Of a stretch of DNA of 19,408 nt, positions 5,752 to 12,729 are shown piece by piece. How positions within the stretch are numbered: position 1 is the first letter of the stretch; each line of letters begins with the position of its first letter. The DNA comes from CAZTVN01 sp964617145 (GTDB taxonomy: Bacteria > Patescibacteriota > Gracilibacteria > UBA1369 > JACRIC01): the NCBI GenBank assembly GCA_964617145.1, contig CAZTVN010000022.1:1-19408 (forward strand). The letters run 5' to 3'. The notes below the pieces were generated by a model. The model did not search any database and was not told the DNA's origin. It worked only from the letters and a program-made list of their open reading frames with translations. The position numbers and the translations under genes were made by a program.

Positions 5752-5771
5752 GGCATGTCCACAGGCCCTAA
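5748..5771. terminator. Bidirectional terminator between corC-like gene and rplT
   Basis: A perfect 7-bp inverted repeat, TTAGGGC (5748-5754) and GCCCTAA (5765-5771), with a 10-bp loop. On the plus strand it is followed by CAACTTTTTTTG. On the minus strand it is followed by an A/T-rich run ending in TTTTTT. The TAG stop codons of both convergent genes are inside the two arms, leaving 16 bp between the coding regions. Confidence 0.7.
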
Positions 5772-6124
5772 GCAACTTTTTTTGATATAAAACTCACGAT
5801 TTCTTTCAATGCTTTTTCTTCATTTATTGCGAGCTCGGAAAGTATTTTGCGATTCAATTTGATACCAGCCTTTGTCAAGGCGTCAATGAACCGACTATAC
5901 TTGATCCCTTCTTTTTGTAATGCGGCATTCAGACGGACTATCCAGAGTCTTCTGAACGTTCTTTTTTTAATCTTTCTATCACGGTAAGCATTTGTTCCGG
6001 CTTTCATAAGGGCCATTTTGGCAAGACGGAAGGTTTTGCTTCGATTGCCGCGATAACCTTTTGTGAGATTTAAAACTTTCTTGTGGCGTCTATGACCGCT
6101 AACACCTCGTTTAATTCGTGTCAT
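5768..6124 (-). CDS. rplT: 50S ribosomal protein L20
   Basis: An early 23S rRNA-binding assembly protein of the large subunit. The 118-aa sequence is full length, with the hallmark N-terminus TRIKRGVSGHRRHKKVLN, the basic helix KGYRGNRSKTFRLAK and the motif RKRTFR-like KKRTFRRLWIVRLNAA. It ends the infC-rpmI-rplT cluster, the order found in most bacteria, 11 bp after rpmI. In several bacteria L20 represses this operon by binding its leader; no such leader structure is recognised here. Confidence 0.98.
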   Translation of the reverse strand: MTRIKRGVSGHRRHKKVLNLTKGYRGNRSKTFRLAKMALMKAGTNAYRDRKIKKRTFRRLWIVRLNAALQKEGIKYSRFIDALTKAGIKLNRKILSELAINEEKALKEIVSFISKKVA

Positions 6125-6135
6125 TTAAGTATATT

Positions 6136-6327
6136 TTAAAGATGTGGGATAAGGCTTTTTAATCTCCTTCGATCTCCTGGCTGAAGAGGAAATCCTTTTT
6201 CAAAAGAATGTTTCTGTCTCTTGGATTTATTGATAAGGAGATGTCTTTTGGAGGCTTTTTGCATTTGGACGATCCTTTTTTTTACCTTCACTCGTTTTTT
6301 TGCACCGCTATGTGTTTTGAATTTCAT
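6136..6327 (-). CDS. rpmI: 50S ribosomal protein L35
   Basis: A 63-aa basic ribosomal protein with the L35 signature KFKTHSGAKKRVKVK at the N-terminus and RRRLKSLIPHL at the end. It sits between infC and rplT with 5-bp and 11-bp gaps, so the three are translated from one message. Confidence 0.96.
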   Translation of the reverse strand: MKFKTHSGAKKRVKVKKRIVQMQKASKRHLLINKSKRQKHSFEKGFPLQPGDRRRLKSLIPHL

Positions 6328-6332
6328 GGGAT

Positions 6333-6842
6333 TTAAGAGAGAGGATGAAGAATCATATTCATGCTGTAACCTTGAGCTTTTGGTTCAGCTTCGAGACGAG
6401 CAATAGTTTTCAACGCTTCTGAAAATTGTGTCATTTTTTCTAAAGCGAGGCTTCTATGGGCCATTTCTCGTCCCCGAAAAATGAGTGAAACTTTGATAGT
6501 ATGGCCTTGACGAAGAAATTTCTCTGCTTGGTTGATCTTTACTTGCAAGTCATGACTACCTGTTCGTATGGACAATCTGATTCCTTTTATCTCGTGATGC
6601 GGCTGTTTTTGACGATGTTTCTGTTCAATTTTTCGCTGACGATACTGAAATTTTCCATAATCTATCAGTTTGCACACAGGTGGCACAATGTTCGGAGCCA
6701 CCTCAACAAGATCGAAACCTTGTTCCTCGGCGAGCCGCAAGGCTTCTTCGAGCGATAAAACTCCTTTTTGCTCGCCAGCAGCATCAATGACTCTTACCTC
6801 TTTAGCCCTAATATCTCTATTGACACGATGTTCCTTGCTTAT
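6333..6842 (-). CDS. infC: Translation initiation factor IF-3, probable ATA start
   Basis: IF-3 binds the 30S subunit, prevents subunit joining and proofreads start codons. The C-terminal domain (IKGIRLSIRTGSHDLQVK, FRGREMAHRSLALE) and most of the N-terminal domain (FDLVEVAPNIVPPVCKLIDYGKF) are clear. There is no in-frame ATG, GTG or TTG that gives a complete N-domain: a TTG at 6740 would start at RLAEEQG and lose 34 residues. The frame stays open upstream through HRVNRDIRAKEVRVIDAAGE, a normal IF-3 beginning, to an ATA codon at 6842-6840 (then SKEHRVN), with an in-frame stop 12 bp further up. An ATA start gives 169 aa, the usual length. Rare AUU/AUC/AUA starts are known for infC and allow IF-3 to repress itself. 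Confidence 0.93.
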   Translation of the reverse strand: MSKEHRVNRDIRAKEVRVIDAAGEQKGVLSLEEALRLAEEQGFDLVEVAPNIVPPVCKLIDYGKFQYRQRKIEQKHRQKQPHHEIKGIRLSIRTGSHDLQVKINQAEKFLRQGHTIKVSLIFRGREMAHRSLALEKMTQFSEALKTIARLEAEPKAQGYSMNMILHPLS

Positions 6843-6877
6843 AAAGCTTTGTTAAAGGATGAAATGCAAACGATATC

Positions 6878-7936
6878 TTAAAAAAATTGCTTCATAAAGT
6901 CAAGAAGTTCTCTAAAAGATATTTCGGTATCGATAAACTTTTTGACTCCTTCTTCATTTTTTATGCAGTATTTTTTGGCATATTTTGTGCCCATTTTCCC
7001 AGCTTTATACGCTGATAAAATAGCTGGAAATGTATCGTGATCTACTTGTGAAAATGTCAAAATTTTCCATGACTTCGACTTTTTTTCATCGAGAAGAGCT
7101 GCGCGAAGGGGGATTTTCATGTCTGGCTCAAAAATTACCATTTTTTTCGTTCCGTCTTGGAAATGAACTTCTGCATGCACGAGGCATTCTTTATGGATTT
7201 TCACTTCTATAGCATTTAAAGGAATACCAAAAAGATAATGCGTTTCCAAAACTTCTAATCCTTTATTGGCCAGAGTTGCGGAATTGATTGAAATGATTTT
7301 TCCCATATTCCATGTTGGATGTGAACAAGCATTAAAAACGCTCACGGCTTTAAGCTCATTTCTTTTCTTCCCAAGAAATGGGCCACCCGAGCAAGTAATG
7401 ACCATTTTTGTTACCTTGCTTATGTCGAAGCGGCATATTCCTAATGATTTTTTTTCTTTTTTTAAAGGCGGCAAGCACTTCGAAATAGCGAAAACTTCTG
7501 AATCTACTGGGATGATCTTCGCATCGCTGTCTTTTAGGGCTTTTTTTATTTTTTCTGGATGGCAAATTATAGCCTCCTTATTTGCCATGATAATTTTTTT
7601 GTTGGCCGATATGGCGCTTAAAAGTGGATGAATGGCATCTTGACCTGATATCGCGATCACCACGATCTTACTTTGAATGTCTTTCGTAAGGTTTTTAAGC
7701 CCTTGTTCCCCTTGTAGTATTTTGAGATTTTGGAATGTTTTTTGTAATTTTTTCGCCACGTTAGGCTCTTTGACGACCACCACTTTTGGATGAAATAAAC
7801 GTATTTGTTTTCGCATCAACGTTTCATTTTTTTCACAACTTAATCCGTACACAAAAAACTGCTTTTCTTTTTCTAACACTTCGAGCATTTGTCTGCCTAT
7901 AGACCCTGTTGATCCCAAAATCGTTACTGCTTTCAT
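6878..7936 (-). CDS. dxr: 1-deoxy-D-xylulose 5-phosphate reductoisomerase
   Basis: The second enzyme of the MEP pathway, which converts DXP to 2-C-methylerythritol 4-phosphate with NADPH for isoprenoid precursors. Visible motifs are the NADPH loop ILGSTGSIG (6-14), ANKEA (118-122), metal ligands D145 and E147 in PVDSE, SGG (183-185), the flexible loop HPTWNMG (206-212) and NKGLE (224-228). At 352 aa it is shorter than the ~390-400 aa usual, and usual HS after PVDSE is replaced by VF. It overlaps the upstream PEGA gene by 4 bp (ATGA) and precedes infC by about 35 bp. No other pathway gene is in the window. Confidence 0.93.
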   Translation of the reverse strand: MKAVTILGSTGSIGRQMLEVLEKEKQFFVYGLSCEKNETLMRKQIRLFHPKVVVVKEPNVAKKLQKTFQNLKILQGEQGLKNLTKDIQSKIVVIAISGQDAIHPLLSAISANKKIIMANKEAIICHPEKIKKALKDSDAKIIPVDSEVFAISKCLPPLKKEKKSLGICRFDISKVTKMVITCSGGPFLGKKRNELKAVSVFNACSHPTWNMGKIISINSATLANKGLEVLETHYLFGIPLNAIEVKIHKECLVHAEVHFQDGTKKMVIFEPDMKIPLRAALLDEKKSKSWKILTFSQVDHDTFPAILSAYKAGKMGTKYAKKYCIKNEEGVKKFIDTEISFRELLDFMKQFF

Positions 7937-8952
7937 TTGAGGATGAGTTCAAAAAATTTATCATTACTCACGAAACGAATGCCATTTGCAGAACTTTCCA
8001 TATTTTCTGGATGTATATTTAGACTCACATCTGGCTCAAAAACAAGTATGTATCTATCTTTTTCGGGTAGATATTCGACAAATATTTCTGATGCTTTTTC
8101 CTTACCTTCCAAAAAATCTTCTCTGATGTTGTCTTTTATTTCTAATTCGATTTCTTTGCTTTTTTTAGTTTTTTTTGAATATTGCTGGTTTATCGCGGCA
8201 ATAAGTCTTTCTTCAAAAAAAGTTATTTTATCGATACTGGTTTTTATCTTCAGTATTTTTGGCGTTTTAAAACCTTGAAGAAAAATTCCGAGTTTTCCAT
8301 CTTCACGCTCATACGCGATCATTGTCCCTGAAGGACTTATCTTTAGATTTTTTATATCTATATCTTCAAATAACCTTGTCCTTTTTTTCTCCTTTACGGT
8401 AACAGCGTACACAACATTTTTTCTCATCCTTCTGTCAATAATCGCAACGACCTTACCATCAATCGTTGCCACTATATCCGCATCTACCATCTCTCTCGTG
8501 AAATAAACGATCAGATCGTTTCCTTCTTCACTTTTTTTCATAAGCGCTTGCCATCCTGTACTTTCCTGTGTTTCCAATATAAATTCCTGATTTTTTCGCT
8601 CCACTTTTTCATTTTTTACTCTCTTTTCATCCTCTTTAAGTACCGGAATTTTTGCTGGCGCGATTTCAATGTTTGTTTTTTGCCATCTTTTGATGGTGAT
8701 AGTCCTCTCTTCTTCAAAATATCCTTCTTTTTTTATTTTGATCGTGTACGTGCGCGGGGGAGCTGATAACTCACAAACATTTGTTTGACAATTTTTTCCG
8801 CCTCCCTTCGGCAACAAGGTAACGCTGTATGGTGCATTGGCTGATATTACGACTGTTCCCTGATTCCATCGGAACATCCAAAATAACACCACGATAATAC
8901 CAAAAATTGTACCTAATAAAATAAAAATTGCCTTAAGTCTTTGATTTTCCAT
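7933..8952 (-). CDS. PEGA-domain membrane-anchored protein
   Basis: A 339-aa protein of unknown function. It has one N-terminal membrane helix (residues ~8-27, AIFILLGTIFGIIVVLFWMF) followed by a PEGA-type beta domain (~32-98: GTVVISANAPYSVTLLPKGG, two cysteines in KNCQTNVCEL, PRTYTIKIKKEGYFEEERTI). After a charged linker, the C-terminal ~200 residues look like beta-propeller-type strands (ISPSGTMIAYEREDGKLGIF). PEGA domains occur in surface proteins and are thought to mediate wall or envelope interactions. The ATG at 8952 was chosen because it starts 5 bp after yraN ends and just before the helix; an upstream start at 9033 would overlap yraN by 77 bp. It overlaps dxr by 4 bp. Confidence 0.78.
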   Translation of the reverse strand: MENQRLKAIFILLGTIFGIIVVLFWMFRWNQGTVVISANAPYSVTLLPKGGGKNCQTNVCELSAPPRTYTIKIKKEGYFEEERTITIKRWQKTNIEIAPAKIPVLKEDEKRVKNEKVERKNQEFILETQESTGWQALMKKSEEGNDLIVYFTREMVDADIVATIDGKVVAIIDRRMRKNVVYAVTVKEKKRTRLFEDIDIKNLKISPSGTMIAYEREDGKLGIFLQGFKTPKILKIKTSIDKITFFEERLIAAINQQYSKKTKKSKEIELEIKDNIREDFLEGKEKASEIFVEYLPEKDRYILVFEPDVSLNIHPENMESSANGIRFVSNDKFFELILK

Positions 8953-8956
8953 TATT

Positions 8957-9382
8957 TTAATAAAAAATGTCTTCTCTGTGTTGAATATCTTGAACACTTC
9001 CGTCTTTATCAAGTTCGACCGCGAGAGCGTCAAAACGAAAATTTTGCCACTTTTTTTCAGTGATATACTGCCTTGCCACAGAGAAAATATGCTTTCTTTT
9101 CTGTTCTGTTATGGCCGCTTCGCCGTATCCGAAGTCGGCGGTTGTTCTTGTTTTAACTTCAATAAAAACGATTGTTCCATCTTTTTCAGCAATGATATCG
9201 ATTTCGTTTTTTCCGTAACGCAGATTTCTTTCAAGGATATTGAAGCCGAGGCTTATGAGAAAATGCGATGCAAAATTTTCGCCTTTTTCGCCAATTTCTT
9301 TTCTATACGTATATTTCGCCGATTTATCTTTTTCTTGTTTCTTAGGTTTTTCAGAGGCCTTTTTTTTGTGTAAAAGAACCAT
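8957..9382 (-). CDS. yraN: YraN/UPF0102 family endonuclease-like protein
   Basis: This belongs to the YraN (UPF0102) family, with a restriction-endonuclease-like fold similar to Holliday junction resolvases; the cellular role is unsettled. The family signature is clear: GEKGENFASHFLISLGFNIL, ERNLRYGKNEIDIIAEKDGTIVFIEVKTRT, with the E-D-E-x-K nuclease-type residues (EID, EVK). About 30 lysine-rich residues precede the domain. The ATG at 9382 (141 aa) is preferred; a TTG four codons upstream at 9394 is possible. It is the first gene of the minus-strand cluster leading to rplT. Confidence 0.9.
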   Translation of the reverse strand: MVLLHKKKASEKPKKQEKDKSAKYTYRKEIGEKGENFASHFLISLGFNILERNLRYGKNEIDIIAEKDGTIVFIEVKTRTTADFGYGEAAITEQKRKHIFSVARQYITEKKWQNFRFDALAVELDKDGSVQDIQHREDIFY

Positions 9383-9418
9383 ATTTTGCTTCAATGTCTG
9401 CGCTATTTTTGTGAAAAT

Positions 9419-9447
9419 ATTGTACAGGAATCTTATTTATGAGTAAA
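9419..9447 (-). promoter_or_regulatory. Candidate promoter of the yraN-rplT cluster
   Basis: On the minus strand, TTTACT (9447-9442), an exact 17-bp spacer and TACAAT (9424-9419), about 37 bp before the yraN ATG. Confidence 0.55.
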
Positions 9448-9449
9448 AT

Positions 9450-9480
9450 TTGACGAGGCAGGGGGCTTAAATGTTATAGT
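9450..9480 (+). promoter_or_regulatory. Candidate dnaB promoter
   Basis: TTGACG (9450-9455) and TATAGT (9475-9480) with a 19-bp spacer, longer than ideal, 35 bp before the GTG start of dnaB. It is divergent from the yraN promoter, with the two -35 boxes only 2 bp apart. Confidence 0.45.
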
Positions 9481-9514
9481 TTTTACCCTGACCGTTTATT
9501 TTATTATTTTTCAT

Positions 9515-10876
9515 GTGACTCCAAAAATTCCACCACATAGTTTAGATGCAGAAAAATCTACTTTAGGAGCTTTGCTTATTGATAAGGATACCATTTTGAA
9601 AGTGGCTGATTTTCTTACTACTGAAGATTTTTATTTTGATAATAATGCCACTGTTTATGACGCGATTTTGGAGCTTTTCCGCAAAAGAACTCCTTGCGAC
9701 CTTCTTACTTTGGCTCATGAGCTTAAAATAAGAAAAAAACTTAAGGATGTCGGTGGAGAATCTTATCTTGCCGAACTTGCTGATTCCGTCCCTACAGCCA
9801 CTCACGTCTTTCAGTACGCTACGATTGTTAAGCAAAAATCTACTTTACGAAAGCTTATTCGTGCAGGAGATATCATAACCGGCCTCGGCTACGATGAAAC
9901 CAGTATCGTTGAAGAACTCATTGAGTCTGCTGAAAAATCGCTTTTTCAAGTCACTCAAACCCTCATTCGCGATAAATTCATCCACATCAAAGATATATTG
10001 GCGAGGACATACGAAAAAATTGCTGATCTCCACGATCCGCAGGGTAAAGAAAAATACCGTGGCATCGCTTCCGGGTTTCGCTCTCTTGATACTATTCTTT
10101 CCGGCCTCCAGTCAGCTGACCTTATTATTCTTGCGGCTCGTCCTTCCATGGGAAAAACTTCTCTGGCTCTTAATATTTCTCAGAATGCCGCAAAAATTGG
10201 TCACTGTGTCGGAGTTATTTCTCTTGAAATGTCGAAAGAGCAGCTTGTAGAACGCATGTTTTGCTCCCTTCTCTCTGTTGACTCATGGAAGATGCGCACC
10301 GGTCGCTTAAGCGATGAAGATTTTGCTCGTATTGGCCCGATTATGGATGAGCTTAATAGTTCAAAAATTTTTATTGATGACTCTGTTGGAAATTCTATTA
10401 CTGAACTTCGAGCTCGTGCCAGACGGCTTCAAATGGAACATGGCCTTGATCTTCTTATCATCGACTACTTACAGCTTATGACCATAGGACGATCAGGGGC
10501 TCAGTTTAATCGAGTTCAAGAAATTTCGGAAATTTCTCGTTCTCTCAAAAATCTTGCCCGTGAGCTAAATGTTCCTATTCTTGCTCTTTCGCAGCTTTCC
10601 AGAGCTGTTGAACAACGTCCAAGTAAGATTCCGCAATTGTCCGATCTTCGTGAAAGTGGAGCTATCGAACAAGATGCTGACGTTGTTCTCATGATGTATC
10701 GCGAAGACTATTACGAAGAAGATTCTGAACGTCCTGGCTTAACAGATATTTTCATCCGCAAACATCGAAATGGTCCAACCGGCAAAATAGAACTTAAATT
10801 CCGTAAAGAGCAAATGCGTTTCTACGATATTGAAAAAGAACGAGCGATTCCCGTACCTCAAGAAGTATCTTTCTAG
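9515..10876 (+). CDS. dnaB: Replicative DNA helicase DnaB
   Basis: The hexameric ring helicase that unwinds DNA at the replication fork with ATP. The 453-aa protein has the N-terminal primase-interaction domain (1-105, PPHSLDAEKSTLGALLID, an excellent family start), a linker, and the RecA-like motor: Walker A ARPSMGKTS (208-216), Walker B LLIIDYLQL (313-321), LSQLSRAVEQRP and the arginine-finger region RKHRNGPTG. No intein is present. The start is GTG at 9515; there is no in-frame ATG nearby. The hairpin repeat copy B begins directly after the stop codon. Confidence 0.97.
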   Translation: MTPKIPPHSLDAEKSTLGALLIDKDTILKVADFLTTEDFYFDNNATVYDAILELFRKRTPCDLLTLAHELKIRKKLKDVGGESYLAELADSVPTATHVFQYATIVKQKSTLRKLIRAGDIITGLGYDETSIVEELIESAEKSLFQVTQTLIRDKFIHIKDILARTYEKIADLHDPQGKEKYRGIASGFRSLDTILSGLQSADLIILAARPSMGKTSLALNISQNAAKIGHCVGVISLEMSKEQLVERMFCSLLSVDSWKMRTGRLSDEDFARIGPIMDELNSSKIFIDDSVGNSITELRARARRLQMEHGLDLLIIDYLQLMTIGRSGAQFNRVQEISEISRSLKNLARELNVPILALSQLSRAVEQRPSKIPQLSDLRESGAIEQDADVVLMMYREDYYEEDSERPGLTDIFIRKHRNGPTGKIELKFRKEQMRFYDIEKERAIPVPQEVSF

Positions 10877-11040
10877 GGACACTCTGAAAAACACCCTTTC
10901 GACTGCAATTGCAAGCGTTCGGCTAAAAAATGGCTCATGCCTTCTTGCCGTATCTTTCTCTGATACGCCTTCGTCGGCCTTCGCCATTTTCGCCAGAACG
11001 CTTGCAATTTCGTAACCGAAATGGCATTTTTCAGAGTGTC
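10877..11040. repeat. Long palindromic repeat, copy B (164 bp)
   Basis: It begins immediately after the dnaB TAG. Outer stem GACACTCTGAAAAA (10878-10891) pairs perfectly with 11027-11040. The second stem AATTGCAAGCGTTC (10907-10920) pairs perfectly with 10996-11009. The third, AAATGGC (10928-10934), pairs with 10983-10989, and the tip is CGTATC/GATACG (10949-10954, 10962-10967). It aligns along its length with copy A (4288-4453), sharing CTGAAAAACA, CTGCAATT, TTCGGCTA and TGATACGCCTTCGTCG, while stem positions differ in paired fashion. A T-run follows (11047-11054), so it may also terminate dnaB or start the lysS leader. Confidence 0.8.
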
Positions 11041-11054
11041 TTTAACTTTTTTTT

Positions 11055-12656
11055 ATGTTTTGGGGCGATGCTATTGTCGATCTTTTCCTTAAAGGAAAAG
11101 ATCAAATTTCTTCCAAAAAGGGAACTCTTATCATTCGAGATGAAAAAACGATGTCAGGGAGGCCTCATGTAGGATCTCTTCGTTCTTTTATTATGCATGC
11201 CACGCTTTCTGATATTTTAACGGAAAAGGGAATAGAGAATGTTTTCTTTTACGAAATTAATGATACTGATGCTTTTGATAAGGTCCCTGTATATGTCCCT
11301 AAATCTTGGAAAGAACATCTCGGAAAACGCCTCAAAGATGTTCCATCGCCTGAAAAAGGATTTCTAAATTTTCCTGAATATTTCGCCAATAGTTATAGCA
11401 ATGTGCTTTTGGATGCTCAATATCGTATGACCTTTTACCGAAATAGTGAAAAATATCTCTCTGGAGCCTTTGATTCTTATATCCGTCTTGCTCTCGAAAA
11501 GCGCGATTTGATACGTACTATTTACCGTGAAGTCAGTGGATCTGAAAAACCCGATACATGGTTTCCTTGCCAAGTCATTTGTGATCAATGTGGGAAAATA
11601 GCTACCACTCAAATCGTTTCTTTTGATGGGAAGGAAGTTAGCTATACGTGTAATGAACCATGTCGCTACACTGAAGGCTGTGGCTATAGCGGGAGAAAGT
11701 CACCTTTTAAAGGAAACGCTACATTGCCGTGGAAGGTCGAATGGGCGGCAAAATTTTGCGTCATGAATGTTGATATTGAAGGAGCTGGCAAAGATCATTA
11801 CGCCGCAGGCGGATCACGCCATGTCGCTAATAGAATTTGCCAAGAGGTTTTTCAACATAAACACCCTTTTGATGTCAGGCACGAATTTATTCTTGTAAGT
11901 GGAGCCAAGATGTCTTCATCAAGCGGAATCGGCGCTACGGCAGAAGAAGTGTATCATTTTTTGCCACGCCATATTTTTCGCTTCATGATGATCCAAAAAG
12001 ATATCATGAAAACTATCAATTTTTCTCCTGAAGGAGATACTATCCCTGTGATTTTTGATCAATATGACGAAACGTGTCTCGATTATTTCTCTAAAAATCA
12101 TGATGAAATGCATGAGCATAAAAAAAGAATTTTTGAACTTGCTCATTTTTATGAAAGAGATCGCATTTCCGATCTCAATCGTTTTCTTCCGCGTTTTAGT
12201 CATCTAGCTTTTTACCTTCAGATGCCTCATGTCGATATTGAAGAAAAATTTTCTTCTGTTAAAGGAAGTCCTCTCACTGCCCAAGATAAAGAAGAACTCT
12301 CTTTGAGAGTCGAATGTGCCAAGCATTGGCTTTCTACTTCAAGTCCAGAAAAGTATATTTTCAAGATTCAGGAGATTGTTCCTGCATCTGTTTCAGCTTT
12401 AAGCGCACTTCAGAAAGATTTTTTACGAGACTTTGCTGAATATCTTCGCACTCACAGAAAAGCGATTGGCCAAGACATTCAAGCCTTTATTTTTGATACC
12501 AAAGAGAGGCTAAAGATTGACCCTCCTACCCTTTTTGAGGCTATTTATGTCTCACTTCTTGGGAAAACGAGCGGCCCAAAGGCTGGATGGCTTCTTGAAG
12601 CCCTTGATCGAGAGTTTCTTATTCAACGTTTTTCTGAAGCTGCTTCCTATAAATAA
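11055..12656 (+). CDS. lysS: Lysyl-tRNA synthetase, class I
   Basis: This charges tRNA-Lys using the class I fold found in archaea and some bacteria rather than the usual bacterial class II enzyme. In the 533-aa protein the HIGH motif is PHVGS (37-41), the family segment EGAGKDHYAAGGSRHVANRI lies at 242-261, and the KMSKS loop is GAKMSSSSG (283-291). A cysteine-rich insert (CDQCG at 176-180, further cysteines at 199, 203 and 209) probably binds zinc. The C-terminal ~200 residues are the helical anticodon-binding part. The ATG at 11055 follows a run of eight Ts right after palindromic repeat B. Archaeal-type symbols (lysK) are also used for this class. Confidence 0.95.
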   Translation: MFWGDAIVDLFLKGKDQISSKKGTLIIRDEKTMSGRPHVGSLRSFIMHATLSDILTEKGIENVFFYEINDTDAFDKVPVYVPKSWKEHLGKRLKDVPSPEKGFLNFPEYFANSYSNVLLDAQYRMTFYRNSEKYLSGAFDSYIRLALEKRDLIRTIYREVSGSEKPDTWFPCQVICDQCGKIATTQIVSFDGKEVSYTCNEPCRYTEGCGYSGRKSPFKGNATLPWKVEWAAKFCVMNVDIEGAGKDHYAAGGSRHVANRICQEVFQHKHPFDVRHEFILVSGAKMSSSSGIGATAEEVYHFLPRHIFRFMMIQKDIMKTINFSPEGDTIPVIFDQYDETCLDYFSKNHDEMHEHKKRIFELAHFYERDRISDLNRFLPRFSHLAFYLQMPHVDIEEKFSSVKGSPLTAQDKEELSLRVECAKHWLSTSSPEKYIFKIQEIVPASVSALSALQKDFLRDFAEYLRTHRKAIGQDIQAFIFDTKERLKIDPPTLFEAIYVSLLGKTSGPKAGWLLEALDREFLIQRFSEAASYK

Positions 12657-12729
12657 CCTTTTTCTGGCTTTTTTTCGGGCTTCACACTATACTTTAGCTA
12701 AGGAGCTTTAAGTAACTCGTGTATTTTCA

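Noticed and set aside
6333..6740. infC starting at the TTG at 6740
   Set aside because: This would remove the first 34 residues of the conserved IF-3 N-domain, which are encoded in frame upstream.
8953..9033. 27-codon upstream extension of the PEGA gene
   Set aside because: It overlaps the end of yraN, and the internal ATG at 8952 places the membrane helix properly at the N-terminus.
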